From Cnuella takakiae (GTDB lineage Bacteria; Bacteroidota; Bacteroidia; Chitinophagales; Chitinophagaceae), in contig NZ_MTFE01000010.1 in the NCBI RefSeq assembly GCF_001953305.1, positions 4,473,803 to 4,537,802 of the forward strand: a stretch of 64,000 bases of DNA, given 5' to 3'. The notes beneath the pieces are model-generated. The model made no database searches. It worked only from the letters and a program-made list of their open reading frames with translations, and was not told where the DNA came from. Both the position numbers and the translations under genes were made by a program. This document shows positions 8,003-16,422 of this stretch, in pieces. The first letter of the stretch is position 1. Each line of letters begins with the position of its first letter.

Positions 8003-9298
8003 TTAGCGAGAGGAAGAAGCGGGGAGGTCGATTACAGTACGGAAACCAACATAGCTCTTGGTAGAATCCTGGTACTCGTAAGTACGGCTGCCGGTTTGCA
8101 GGTAGTAACCCACGTCTTTCCAGCTACCGCCACGCAGCACTTTACGCTTCATCTTGGGAGGATCGGTGTCTTTGGCATTCCAGCGAACATCAGGGTTCAT
8201 ATCGTGCTGGAACGTGTAACCACCTTCGTAATAGATAGAAGAGGTCCATTCGGCTACGTTACCGCTCATGCAGTACAGGCCAAAATCGTTGGGCCAGTAA
8301 GCATCGGCACGCACGGTGTAGAAACCACCATCTTCGGGATAGTTGCCCCGGCCGGGTTTGAAGTTGGCCAGCAAACAACCTTTTTTATTACGCAGGTAGT
8401 AGTTACCCCAGGGGAACATCGACTGTGAGCGGCCGCCACGGGCTGCATACTCCCACTGCGCTTCGGTAGGCAGGCGGAAATCCGACTCCTGGGAACGCTT
8501 CTTGCCTTCCAGCCAGGAGTTGAGGTAATGCGTACGCCATTCGCAGAAAGCCGTTGCCTGGTGCCAGTTCACACCTACCACAGGGTAGTTGCCAAAAGCA
8601 GGGTGCGAAAAATACCGCTTGGTCATCGGCTCATTGTAGCTGTACGAGAAGTCGCGCATCCACACCAGGGTATCGGGATAAATGCGAACGTCTTTTTTTA
8701 CAATAAACTGAGAACGGGGCTTGCCGGCGTTTTCACGCTTGGCAGCTTCTTTCAGGTCAAACGTTTCGCTGTGATACACCAGTTTGGAAGCATCAATTTC
8801 CTTACGACCCATGATGCGGTCTTCAGGAGAAAGAATCAGGTCGGTAGAGCTCAGTTGCTCGATCGACTTGGGATCGTTCCACTTGAAGTTCTTCATCTTC
8901 TGCTGATCCACGTATTCAATACCATCGGAGCCGGTTTTTACAAAACCCAGCTTCTTGGCAATGGTGGAGTCGCGCACCCAGTGTACAAACTGGCGATACT
9001 CGTTGTTGGTAATTTCGGTAGCATCCATCCAGAAACCGCTGATGGAAACAGAACGGTTGCGGGCACTGAATGCATAAGAAGGGTCCTCATCGGAAGGGCC
9101 CATGTGGAAGGTACCCTGTGGTATGTACACCATACCAGGTGGCTTAGGTAATACGTAACGGCCTCCGGGAGCGATGCCGTGCAGCTGACCATCGTTGGCA
9201 AGCGCACCGCCTTTATCCTTTTTTCCCATAACGCCGCAGCTGGCAAGCGAGAGGGCCGCTAGCGCAACAAGCGTGTAGTAATGGCTCTTCATCTTCAT
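8003..9298 (-). CDS. gldK: Gliding motility / type IX secretion lipoprotein GldK
   Basis: GldK is an outer-membrane-anchored lipoprotein that forms the periplasmic ring of the type IX secretion system with GldN. The ATG at 9298 gives a lipoprotein signal (ALAALSLASC, acylated Cys at residue 21); an upstream start at 9361 would add 21 residues before the signal and is unlikely, especially as a TAnnTTTG element lies at 9315-9322. The body is a formylglycine-generating-enzyme-like (FGE-sulfatase) fold: MVYIPQGTFHMGPSDEDP, WMDATEITNNEYRQFV, VNWHQATAFCEWR, RLPTEAQWEYAARGG, LRGGSWKD and VGFRTV appear in family order. The protein is about 431 residues, normal for GldK. It leads the operon. Confidence 0.95.
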   Translation of the reverse strand: MKMKSHYYTLVALAALSLASCGVMGKKDKGGALANDGQLHGIAPGGRYVLPKPPGMVYIPQGTFHMGPSDEDPSYAFSARNRSVSISGFWMDATEITNNEYRQFVHWVRDSTIAKKLGFVKTGSDGIEYVDQQKMKNFKWNDPKSIEQLSSTDLILSPEDRIMGRKEIDASKLVYHSETFDLKEAAKRENAGKPRSQFIVKKDVRIYPDTLVWMRDFSYSYNEPMTKRYFSHPAFGNYPVVGVNWHQATAFCEWRTHYLNSWLEGKKRSQESDFRLPTEAQWEYAARGGRSQSMFPWGNYYLRNKKGCLLANFKPGRGNYPEDGGFYTVRADAYWPNDFGLYCMSGNVAEWTSSIYYEGGYTFQHDMNPDVRWNAKDTDPPKMKRKVLRGGSWKDVGYYLQTGSRTYEYQDSTKSYVGFRTVIDLPASSSR

Positions 9299-9314
9299 AC
9301 TCAAGGGTATTGGG

Positions 9315-9322
9315 CAAATATA
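9315..9322 (-). promoter_or_regulatory. TAnnTTTG -7 element for the gld operon
   Basis: On the minus strand TATATTTG matches the Bacteroidota -7 consensus, 16 bp upstream of the ATG at 9298. It supports that start and implies a very short leader. The -33 position is only weakly T-rich. The rest of the 9299-9628 gap holds no gene that I can support. Confidence 0.5.
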
Positions 9323-9628
9323 ATGTTTTGAAAACTGTAGAAACCTATTAATTTTTCTCATTTTGCACCGCCTTTATCTCAGGCTTAACAACAAAAACGA
9401 CACTTATTTTCAATTATTGTTTGCCCTTTTGAAATAAAAGTTAAACCCACAAGTAAGCAGCAGCCAACTTTACGACAGTACCGTTTTCCTGCCGGGAAAA
9501 ATGCAGGGTTTTGTTGGAACAATACCCTTTTACCCTCAGCCCGGCACCCCGGAAAACCTTTAGCAACAGCTACCCAATTTTATTGCTTACACAAAACGGG
9601 GCTTGCAACAGTGCAATAAAAAGCTTAC

Positions 9629-9655
9629 AAAAAAAATCCCACCACGTGGGCGGGA
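9629..9655 (-). terminator. Terminator after hemD
   Basis: Minus-strand TCCCGCC pairs with GGTGGGA (one wobble/mismatch) around CACGT and is followed by eight T residues. It lies 19 bp after the hemD stop. Confidence 0.7.
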
Positions 9656-9674
9656 CCAGGTATAAGTTGGTGGC

Positions 9675-10466
9675 TTATTTCTTTTTCAACTCTGCTGCCA
9701 GGAACTGATCCAGCGCAGCCACCATGGAAGGTGTTTGCGGCTGAGGGGCCTTAATTCCCAGGGTCAACCCCATTTCTTCAACGGCTTTTGAGGTGTTGGA
9801 ACCAAAAGCACCAATCACGGTACCATTTTGCTGGAAGGCCGGGGCATTGTCAAAAAGGCTTTTTACACCGCTGGGAGTAAAAAAGCAAATCACATCGTAT
9901 TCGTTTTCCGCAAGCACCTCTTTTACATCAGAGCTCTGGGTGCGGTACATAAAGGCAAGGGAAAAATCGCAGTTAGCCTTCAGCCAGCCGGTGATTTCGC
10001 TGTCCTGCTGGTTTTCGGAACATACGTACAGGAACTTCTCGTTGTTCTTGTGCTTGTTGATCACGTCCAGCAGGCTTTTATTGCTGCCATCAGCGCCGTA
10101 AAACACCTTGCGCTTGCGGTACAGAATAAATTTCTGGAGGTAAAGTGCCACCGCCTCGGTAATACAGAAATATTTCGTTTCCTGTGATACCGACACTTTC
10201 ATTTCATCGCACATGCGAAAGAAGTGGTCGATTGCGTTGCGGCTGGTGAAAATTACAGCGGTATGCTGGAGGAGGTCGATCTTTTGCTTCCGGAACTCCT
10301 TGGCAGGAATAGGCGCAAGCTGGATAAAAGGGTGAAAGTCGAGCGATACATCATACTTCCTACCCAGTTCAAAGTAGGGAGATTTGTCGCTTTCAGGCCT
10401 CGGCTGTGTAATCAGGATCTTTTTTTTGGTATTGCTAGCCGCCTTTTGTTCGCCGTTTTTTGACAT
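9675..10466 (-). CDS. hemD: Uroporphyrinogen-III synthase
   Basis: The enzyme closes hydroxymethylbilane to uroporphyrinogen III, the branch point to haem, sirohaem and B12. The 263-residue product shows the two-domain HemD pattern: KKILITQPRP at the start, VIFTSRNAIDHFF near 70-83, VCSENQQDSEI near 145-155, CFFTPSGVKSLF near 195-206, and IGAFGSNTSKAVEEMGL near 218-235. The start at 10466 (MSKNGEQ) is preferred to an in-frame one at 10508 because the latter overlaps the end of the upstream DUF4271 gene. The 25-bp gap suggests co-transcription with that gene. Confidence 0.9.
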   Translation of the reverse strand: MSKNGEQKAASNTKKKILITQPRPESDKSPYFELGRKYDVSLDFHPFIQLAPIPAKEFRKQKIDLLQHTAVIFTSRNAIDHFFRMCDEMKVSVSQETKYFCITEAVALYLQKFILYRKRKVFYGADGSNKSLLDVINKHKNNEKFLYVCSENQQDSEITGWLKANCDFSLAFMYRTQSSDVKEVLAENEYDVICFFTPSGVKSLFDNAPAFQQNGTVIGAFGSNTSKAVEEMGLTLGIKAPQPQTPSMVAALDQFLAAELKKK

Positions 10467-10491
10467 ATTTGGTTCGGAAGTTGGCGCAAAG

Positions 10492-11466
10492 TTAAGGTGT
10501 TTGGGCAAAAAACTGCACCAACAGTTTGTTAATCAGCAATAGCGGCGCCAACTCGAACCCGCAGAAGTATAAAAGGAAATGGAAGAGGTTGATTTGTATT
10601 AACTTCTGAACGGTTACAAAAGAGAGATAAAAGCGGTACAAAAACAATCCGCCTACCAGCACCAGGGACAGCGCATAGAAAACCTGGTAGGTATCCCCGG
10701 CCGTAAAGGCAAGACCCAGCACCACGGGCAACAACAGGATGCCCATGATTTTGTTGGTGGTAAAAACCACGAAGATGTACGTGTCTGTAGCTTCCCGGGC
10801 ATGCAGCAACCAGCCAAACACTTTAAGCACCACGAACTTTACCCCGTACATCAACGCTAAAGCAGCCAGGCTGTACAAAAAGAGCATCCAGAAAGGATAA
10901 TCCAGCCCCATTTGGAAATGCCGCAACAACAGCACGACCAGCAGTGCGCCAATCAGCAGGAACAACAGGTTAAACAGCAGCGAAGGCAGGGGTGCATTGG
11001 CCACCTGCTCTTTGATCAGCCTTTGGCGTAACGTTGTGCGGAAATAAGTGCGGAACAGGTCGGCGAGGTAGCGGGCAAAGGCATTGCGCAACAGGCCAAA
11101 AATGAGCACCAGGGCTACAATACCATAAAACAATCCTTCCTTTCCTTCCCACCTGCGCACCTGGGAAATCCGGATTTCCGGCTTTGTAAAACGGTAATAA
11201 GGATGGTTGTTGTAGCGGCTGGTATCCGTCAGGTGTACAAAGCGGATCAATTCTACCTGGCGGATAGAATCCCGCACTGCAAGTACCCGAAGTGAATCCT
11301 GGACGGCAGCCTTCCGGATAGAATCCTGCCGTGCCCGGGCAGCCAGGTTCCGGGCAATGGCTGCCGAGTCGGGCCGGGGTTTGCGGGGCACCAAAATACT
11401 ATCGCCTTGCTGGGCCGCAGCCAGCAGGGAAGTCAATAAGATTAGTATGGAAAATAGGATGCGCAC
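10492..11466 (-). CDS. DUF4271 family integral membrane protein
   Basis: The product is about 324 residues from a GTG start at 11466, which places a signal peptide (VRILFSILILLTSLLAAAQ) at the N-terminus; an in-frame ATG at 11514 would put 16 unlikely residues before it. An Arg/Ala/Asp-rich coiled-coil segment with repeated QDSIR/RDSIR follows (about 35-75), then six or more membrane helices (LFYGIVALVLIFGLL, LLFNLLFLLIGALLVVLLL, IMGILLLPVVLGLAF, YALSLVLVGGLFLY, LFHFLLYFCGFELAPLLL). DUF4271 proteins are typical of Bacteroidota and commonly sit next to hemD as here, but their role is unknown; a haem or envelope role is only a context guess. Confidence 0.8.
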   Translation of the reverse strand: MRILFSILILLTSLLAAAQQGDSILVPRKPRPDSAAIARNLAARARQDSIRKAAVQDSLRVLAVRDSIRQVELIRFVHLTDTSRYNNHPYYRFTKPEIRISQVRRWEGKEGLFYGIVALVLIFGLLRNAFARYLADLFRTYFRTTLRQRLIKEQVANAPLPSLLFNLLFLLIGALLVVLLLRHFQMGLDYPFWMLFLYSLAALALMYGVKFVVLKVFGWLLHAREATDTYIFVVFTTNKIMGILLLPVVLGLAFTAGDTYQVFYALSLVLVGGLFLYRFYLSFVTVQKLIQINLFHFLLYFCGFELAPLLLINKLLVQFFAQTP

Positions 11467-11669
11467 CTGATCAGGGCACGAATATATCCCATGTACCGCA
11501 CAGGCAACGCACATTACCGGATATAGAGTTGGGAGAATAGGTGATTGCCTGTAGGCTGAGGTGCTGAGTTCTTAGCAGGCCTTAGGGCTATACCCCTCAA
11601 ACCAAAGGACTGCTCTAAATAAAATGGCAATTGATTTCCCTTTGCCATTTGAATGATAGCCCCTCCAGC

Positions 11670-13430
11670 TTAAAACCTGTTTACCAGCCCCAGGTGCAAC
11701 TTCGACTGGCGCAGGTTGAAACGGGTATCGCTGCTTTTACCTGCCGCCCACACCAGGTTAAATATACCCGCCCGGGTACCCAGGGCAAGACCTGCCCCTG
11801 TGCCGAGGTAAGTTTTAATGGGCTGTTTCAATGCTGCATTTTTACCCATGCCGCCATCCACAAAACCCATAAAATAAGACTGCTCGCCAATGCGGTAGCG
11901 GTACTCCAGCGTTCCCAGCAGGTAATGGGACATAAAAAGGCTTTCCTCGGAAAAGCCCCGCAGCATGCGAAAGCCGCCCACTTGGAACAGTTCGTTGACA
12001 TAATAATTGCTGCTCTGTAAAATTCCCAGTTGTATTCCCTGCTTCAGCACCGACATCCGGCCAAGTGCCTGGTAATGGGCAGCGCTTCCCTGCACCCGGA
12101 GCTGGTAGGTGCGGGATTGGACCGTATCGTACAGGCGGGCAAAGTCAAAGCCGCCATCCTTCAAATCCAGCACCTGGCTGTTTGGCCGCAACTTTCTTAA
12201 ACCACCGCTGCCCGAAAAATGTAGCGCCCATCCATGTATTGGAAAAGGATCTGGGTTATCAATACCCAGGTTTATGCCCAGGTTTTGCGCACCCATGTCA
12301 GCTGCTGCAGGCAGGCTCCGGCTTCGGCGTAGCCGCAAGGTATCTACCGAGCCAAGAATCGTTTGGCGGTGCGCCCAGAAAAACCCGATCCATTTAGTTC
12401 CCTCCTGCTTTAGGCGTCCGCCCAGGTGCATGTGCAGGTTCAGCCAGGAACTGTCGCGGCGCAGCAGGTCAAATCGAAGGTCGAGCGATACAGGGCTGCC
12501 CAGCAGGTAAGGATGTTCGTACTGCAATTGCAGTCTTGGCGATGCCACCTGCAACCTTTGCCAGTTGAAGCCGATGGTCTCCCCCATTCCCAGGCTGTTT
12601 TGCAAGAGCAAACGGGCCTCGCCGGTAAGCTGGTTACGGCTTTTACCCCCAACCGTGGCAGGTTGCATCCCTACCAGAGCCTGCACCTGGCTGCTGCGCT
12701 TGGGTTTGAGGTACAGCTGCACTACCGCACCGGTGGCCAACATCTTTACTGCTGGCGGCCTCTGTACCGACAGGTAAGGCAAAGCGGCCATTTTCGCCCC
12801 GATGGCATCAAGCTTCCGCCGGTCAAAAGGCGTACGCGGCAGTAAATCCAGCATCCTCGCCAACACAGCAGGCCGCAGCCGCACACCGCCTTCAATGTGG
12901 ATGCTGTCAAACAGGTACAAGGGCCCGGGACTTATTGCCAGCAATACAGCAAGGGTATCCTGCCGCAACTGGATAGAGTCGAACCACACTTTACCAAAAG
13001 GATGACCGCGCTGCTCGAGATGGGTAAGTATACGCTGCAGCAGGGAATCGGGCAAGGCCGGTTGCCAGGGTTGACAATTTGCGTTAGCCGGCCAGCCAAC
13101 GGCATCCAAAACCGCCCTGTGCACCGGTGTATTGCGAATGTGCACCCACCGGCACCTGGGACCCGGGTACAGCCAAACCTCCGCAGCCTGTGTACCTGCA
13201 TGTACCGAATCTGTGGCGGCGGCCACAAAGCCTGCAGCTTGCAGCAGGTCTGGCAGCTTGTTAATAAATATTTTGGCAGCCTGCCGGTCGTTAAATTTGC
13301 GTGGCCAATCAGCCATTACCTTTTCCGCTGCCGTATCGGCGCCATGGTATTGCACCCTGTACTCCTGCCCCATGGCAGGACAGAAAGCCAGCAAAAACAG
13401 CAGCAACAGGTAATGGGTTACGGTTGGCAC
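11670..13430 (-). CDS. BamA/TamA-type outer-membrane protein with POTRA-like region
   Basis: The product is about 586 residues. A GTG at 13430 gives a hydrophobic export signal (THYLLLLFLLAFCPAMGQ); a TTG at 13457 would add nine residues and cannot be excluded. The N-terminal 250 residues look like POTRA domains (FDSIHIEGGVRLRPAVLARML followed by PFDRRKLDAIGAKMAALPYL). The rest is a surface-antigen (D15-type) barrel with QVGGFRMLRGFSEESLF, YLLGTLEYRYRIGEQSYFMGFVDGG and a C-terminal ...KLHLGLVNRF ending in Phe. Short length suggests a TamA-like or patatin-less accessory rather than the essential BamA. It is divergent from hemW with under 50 bp between the starts. Confidence 0.8.
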   Translation of the reverse strand: MPTVTHYLLLLFLLAFCPAMGQEYRVQYHGADTAAEKVMADWPRKFNDRQAAKIFINKLPDLLQAAGFVAAATDSVHAGTQAAEVWLYPGPRCRWVHIRNTPVHRAVLDAVGWPANANCQPWQPALPDSLLQRILTHLEQRGHPFGKVWFDSIQLRQDTLAVLLAISPGPLYLFDSIHIEGGVRLRPAVLARMLDLLPRTPFDRRKLDAIGAKMAALPYLSVQRPPAVKMLATGAVVQLYLKPKRSSQVQALVGMQPATVGGKSRNQLTGEARLLLQNSLGMGETIGFNWQRLQVASPRLQLQYEHPYLLGSPVSLDLRFDLLRRDSSWLNLHMHLGGRLKQEGTKWIGFFWAHRQTILGSVDTLRLRRSRSLPAAADMGAQNLGINLGIDNPDPFPIHGWALHFSGSGGLRKLRPNSQVLDLKDGGFDFARLYDTVQSRTYQLRVQGSAAHYQALGRMSVLKQGIQLGILQSSNYYVNELFQVGGFRMLRGFSEESLFMSHYLLGTLEYRYRIGEQSYFMGFVDGGMGKNAALKQPIKTYLGTGAGLALGTRAGIFNLVWAAGKSSDTRFNLRQSKLHLGLVNRF

Positions 13431-13475
13431 AATCGGTAAAACTATTCCCAACCCCAACAGCAGCTCCTATTCATT

Positions 13476-14600
13476 TTGGCAGGAATTTATCTCCATATAC
13501 CCTTTTGTAAACAGGCATGCGCCTATTGTAATTTCCACTTTGCCACCTCGCTGCGGTACAAAGAACCCATGGTGGCTGCCATTGCGAGGGAAGCGGAACT
13601 GCAAAAGCCTTATCTCGGCAACCAGCCCATTGCCACCATATATTTCGGTGGCGGCACACCCAGCCTGCTGGATGCGGGGGAAATAGCCCATTTGCTCCAC
13701 ACCATCCGCCAGCACTATACCGTGTTGCCCGATGCGGAAATCACCCTCGAAGCCAATCCCGATGATATCAACACCGAAAAGCTGGAAGCATGGAAAGAAG
13801 GCGGCATCAACCGGCTGAGCATCGGTATCCAAAGCTTTTTCGAGTCCGACCTCCGATGGATGAACCGGGCCCACAATGCAGGACAGGCACGCCGGTGCAT
13901 TGAACTGGCACAGGCGGCAGGCTTTCATAATATCAGCATAGACCTGATATACGGCACACCCGGCCTGAGCGATGAAGCCTGGCGGCAAAACGTGGAAACG
14001 GCGCTGGCGCTCCGCATTCCACACCTCTCCTGTTATGCCCTGACGGTGGAAGAAAAAACGCCCCTGCACAAGCAGATAGCGCAAAAGCAAAAAACAGATG
14101 TAGACAACGAGCAGCAGGCCCGCCAGTTCACCCTGCTGATGGAGTGGCTGCGCGGGGCAGGCTACGAGCACTACGAGGTATCCAATTTTGCCCTGCCCGG
14201 CTGGCGCAGCCGGCACAACTCCTCTTACTGGCGGGGCGAAAAATACCTGGGCCTCGGCCCTTCGGCGCACTCCTTTGATGGCGAAAGCCGGCAGTGGAAT
14301 GTGGCCAACAACAATATCTATTTGCAGGAAATTGAAAAGGGCATACTGCCTTTTGAAAAAGAAGTGCTCACCCCGGAGCAAAGGCTTAACGAGCATATTA
14401 TGATTGGGCTACGCACCATGGAGGGACTTGATTTGGCAAGTATCGAAGCGCAATGGGGCGAGCCAGCAAAGACGGCACTCACGGCGGAAGCTAAACGCTT
14501 TGAGCAGGCAGGCTTTTTATCTATAGGAAAAAATAACATCTGCCTTACGGACGAAGGCATGTTGCGGGCCGACGGCATCGCAGCAGAACTCTTCGTGTGA
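13476..14600 (+). CDS. hemW: HemW-like radical SAM protein (haem chaperone)
   Basis: HemW-type proteins bind a 4Fe-4S cluster and SAM and deliver haem; many are annotated as oxygen-independent coproporphyrinogen oxidase, which they are not. The 374-residue product begins GIYLHIPFC and carries the cluster motif CxxxCxYC (CKQACAYC, residues 11-18). The motifs IYFGGGTPSLL (about 49-59), EANPD, GGINRLSIGIQSF (about 113-125) and LGLGPSAHSF (about 252-261) follow in order, and the HemW C-terminal winged helix is present (LNEHIMIGLRTMEGL). The start is a TTG at 13476, directly before the first conserved residues; no ATG fits. The upstream gene is divergent. Confidence 0.92.
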   Translation: MAGIYLHIPFCKQACAYCNFHFATSLRYKEPMVAAIAREAELQKPYLGNQPIATIYFGGGTPSLLDAGEIAHLLHTIRQHYTVLPDAEITLEANPDDINTEKLEAWKEGGINRLSIGIQSFFESDLRWMNRAHNAGQARRCIELAQAAGFHNISIDLIYGTPGLSDEAWRQNVETALALRIPHLSCYALTVEEKTPLHKQIAQKQKTDVDNEQQARQFTLLMEWLRGAGYEHYEVSNFALPGWRSRHNSSYWRGEKYLGLGPSAHSFDGESRQWNVANNNIYLQEIEKGILPFEKEVLTPEQRLNEHIMIGLRTMEGLDLASIEAQWGEPAKTALTAEAKRFEQAGFLSIGKNNICLTDEGMLRADGIAAELFV

Positions 14601-14689
14601 TGCAAGGCTGCAAAAGCAATCATTACGTTAAAGCAAGGCTGTTAGCAAGGCAATGATGAACCATTCATGATGGGTGCGGTTATAGAGGC

Positions 14690-15094
14690 ATGAAAAATTT
14701 ACTCTTTACCATGCTGCTTTTGCTTGGAACCCTCCTGGTTCAGGGGCAGGAGCAAACCTACCAGTTATCCACCCATATCCTGGACATCGCACAGGGACAG
14801 CCAGCTACAGGGGTAACCATTCGCCTGGAAAAGTGGGACAGTGCCGCAAAAGCATGGACTAAGCTAACCGAAAAGCAAACCGATAGTAATGGCCGCATCA
14901 AGGATTTGTTACCCGGCAATAATAACCCCGGGGTATACAAACTCACGTTTTACACAAAGGGGTATTTTGAAAAACAGCAAAAAACTTCCTTCTATCCATT
15001 CATTGAAGTTGCATTTGAAATAAAAGATAACAGTCACTACCACGTTCCCATCACCCTCTCCGCTTTCGGCTATTCGACCTACAGGGGCAATTGA
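14690..15094 (+). CDS. uraH: Exported 5-hydroxyisourate hydrolase (transthyretin-like)
   Basis: The enzyme hydrolyses 5-hydroxyisourate, the product of urate oxidation, to OHCU. The 134-residue protein has a signal peptide (MKNLLFTMLLLLGTLLVQGQ), so it should act in the periplasm. The conserved HIU-hydrolase features are STHILD (His at about 29), GRIKDLLPG (Arg at about 69) and HYHVPITLSAFGYSTYRGN at the C-terminus. The family normally ends YRGS; here it ends YRGN. No urate oxidase or OHCU decarboxylase gene is near, so it may serve another uptake-linked purine route. It stands alone between hemW and a convergent gpsA. Confidence 0.88.
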   Translation: MKNLLFTMLLLLGTLLVQGQEQTYQLSTHILDIAQGQPATGVTIRLEKWDSAAKAWTKLTEKQTDSNGRIKDLLPGNNNPGVYKLTFYTKGYFEKQQKTSFYPFIEVAFEIKDNSHYHVPITLSAFGYSTYRGN

Positions 15095-15126
15095 TTGAAC
15101 GGGAAAGTTTGTATACCATGTATACC

Positions 15127-15165
15127 TAACAGTAATGCAGGTCACAAGTACCTGCATTACTGTTA
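15127..15165. terminator. Perfect 16-bp hairpin between convergent genes
   Basis: Arms 15127-15142 and 15150-15165 are perfectly complementary with a 7-base loop. The element lies between the stops of the hydroxyisourate hydrolase gene (+) and gpsA (-), the place for a shared terminator. There is no real T tract on either side, so it may work as a transcript-end stabiliser. Confidence 0.55.
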
Positions 15166-15212
15166 TCAAATAGATTCTGGAAAACCGGGGTTAACAAAGC
15201 ACTATTGCTTGA

Positions 15213-16247
15213 TCAGTTCATCACCTTTTCAATCTCGGCAAAACCTTTTTTAGGCCTTACCCTTTCCCAAAGAATACGGTAAATAGTGGATGCAATGGGC
15301 ATATCGGCACCAATGGCTTTATTGATATTGAACATACACTTGGCGGCATTATAGCCTTCTGCCACCATGTTCATTTCCAACTGGGCGCTCTGCACGGTAT
15401 ATCCCTTTCCGATCATGTTGCCGAAGGTGCGGTTGCGGCTGTAAGGCGAATAGCAGGTTACCAGCAGGTCGCCGAGGTATACGGAAGCCGCGTAGTTGAG
15501 GTCGCGCTGCTGGGTTATTGGGTCGGTATGGTGCTCGCCCACCACGATGTGCTCGGCACCCACGGTGCGCAGGAAGGAAGCCATCTCATCGGCGCTGTTC
15601 GCAATGTACACGCTTAAAAAATTATCTCCATACTCCAGGCCATGCGCCATACCTGCACCAAGGGCATAGATATTTTTCAACACTGCGGCATATTGCACCC
15701 CCAGTATATCATTATTGATGATGGTATTGATATAAGGCGTTTTGAAAGCTGCTGCAATTTGCGCCGCCATTTCCATGTCCACACCCGAGAAGGTGAGGTA
15801 AGACAACTTTTCGGAAGCCACTTCTTCGGCATGGCAGGGACCTAATAAAGTAAAATAATCCTGGAGGGGAAAATCAAAACGCTGCTGGAGGTAGTCGTTG
15901 AGCAGCAGGTCGGGGCCGGGCACCAGGCCTTTGATGGCGGAGAGTACTTTTTTGCCTTTCAGCAATTCGGAATCCACCTGATCCATCACGTCGCAGATAT
16001 AGGCCGAAGGCACTACCAGCACCACCACATCGGAAGCAGCAATAACGGCGTTCACATCTTCCCGCATCTGCAATTGCTGCACGTCAAAATAGGCCGAAGC
16101 AAGATAGTGCGGGTTGTGGCGCCGCCGCTGGATGTACTCAATTGTTTCGGGGCTGCGTACCCACCAGTTCACCGACTGTCCGTGGTCGGTGAGCATTTTT
16201 ACCAGGGCTGTTGCCCAACTGCCGCTGCCTATAACGCCAAACTTCAT
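15213..16247 (-). CDS. gpsA: NAD(P)-dependent glycerol-3-phosphate dehydrogenase
   Basis: The enzyme reduces dihydroxyacetone phosphate to sn-glycerol 3-phosphate for phospholipid synthesis. The start at 16247 gives MKFGVIGSGSWATALVKML, the GxGxWxTA dinucleotide-binding signature right at the N-terminus; a longer in-frame reading to 16421 lacks homology-like sequence and contains the promoter element at 16269. Further family motifs are VVLVVPSAYI, LSAIKGL (with the catalytic-region Lys), LLGPCHAEEV, VQYAAVLKNIYALGAG and YSRNRTFG, all in order. The 344-residue length is typical. It is transcribed separately from the efflux genes, which end at a terminator just upstream. Confidence 0.95.
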   Translation of the reverse strand: MKFGVIGSGSWATALVKMLTDHGQSVNWWVRSPETIEYIQRRRHNPHYLASAYFDVQQLQMREDVNAVIAASDVVVLVVPSAYICDVMDQVDSELLKGKKVLSAIKGLVPGPDLLLNDYLQQRFDFPLQDYFTLLGPCHAEEVASEKLSYLTFSGVDMEMAAQIAAAFKTPYINTIINNDILGVQYAAVLKNIYALGAGMAHGLEYGDNFLSVYIANSADEMASFLRTVGAEHIVVGEHHTDPITQQRDLNYAASVYLGDLLVTCYSPYSRNRTFGNMIGKGYTVQSAQLEMNMVAEGYNAAKCMFNINKAIGADMPIASTIYRILWERVRPKKGFAEIEKVMN

Positions 16248-16268
16248 TCCCGTTACATTTTCGATGGG

Positions 16269-16276
16269 CAAATGTA
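16269..16276 (-). promoter_or_regulatory. TAnnTTTG -7 element for gpsA
   Basis: On the minus strand TACATTTG fits the Bacteroidota -7 consensus, 21 bp upstream of the gpsA ATG. It implies a leader of about 15 bases and supports the shorter gpsA start. Confidence 0.5.
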
Positions 16277-16376
16277 GCGGTTTTGCTTTGTAGGCTATCC
16301 CGCACGGCAAAGGCCGGATTGGTCCAAGCCGTTTAGTAAGTACCAAGACTGCTATCCTGCCGGATGCGATGGGCAT

Positions 16377-16413
16377 AAAAAAGCGGCTGTCCTGGAAACA
16401 GCCGCATTTTTTA
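16377..16413 (-). terminator. Terminator after the efflux adaptor gene
   Basis: GCGGCTGT (16383-16390) pairs with ACAGCCGC (16398-16405) across a 7-base loop, with A tracts on the left and T tracts on the right, so it can work in both directions. It lies 10 bp past the adaptor stop and separates that operon from gpsA. Confidence 0.85.
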
Positions 16414-16422
16414 TATAGCACC

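Noticed and set aside
8003-9298. Formylglycine-generating enzyme / sulfatase-modifying factor
   Set aside because: The fold is shared, but the lipobox and the position ahead of gldL-M-N show this is GldK.
13476-14600. Oxygen-independent coproporphyrinogen III oxidase (HemN)
   Set aside because: The CxxxCxYC start directly at the N-terminus and the overall length fit HemW; the HemN-specific N-terminal extension is absent.
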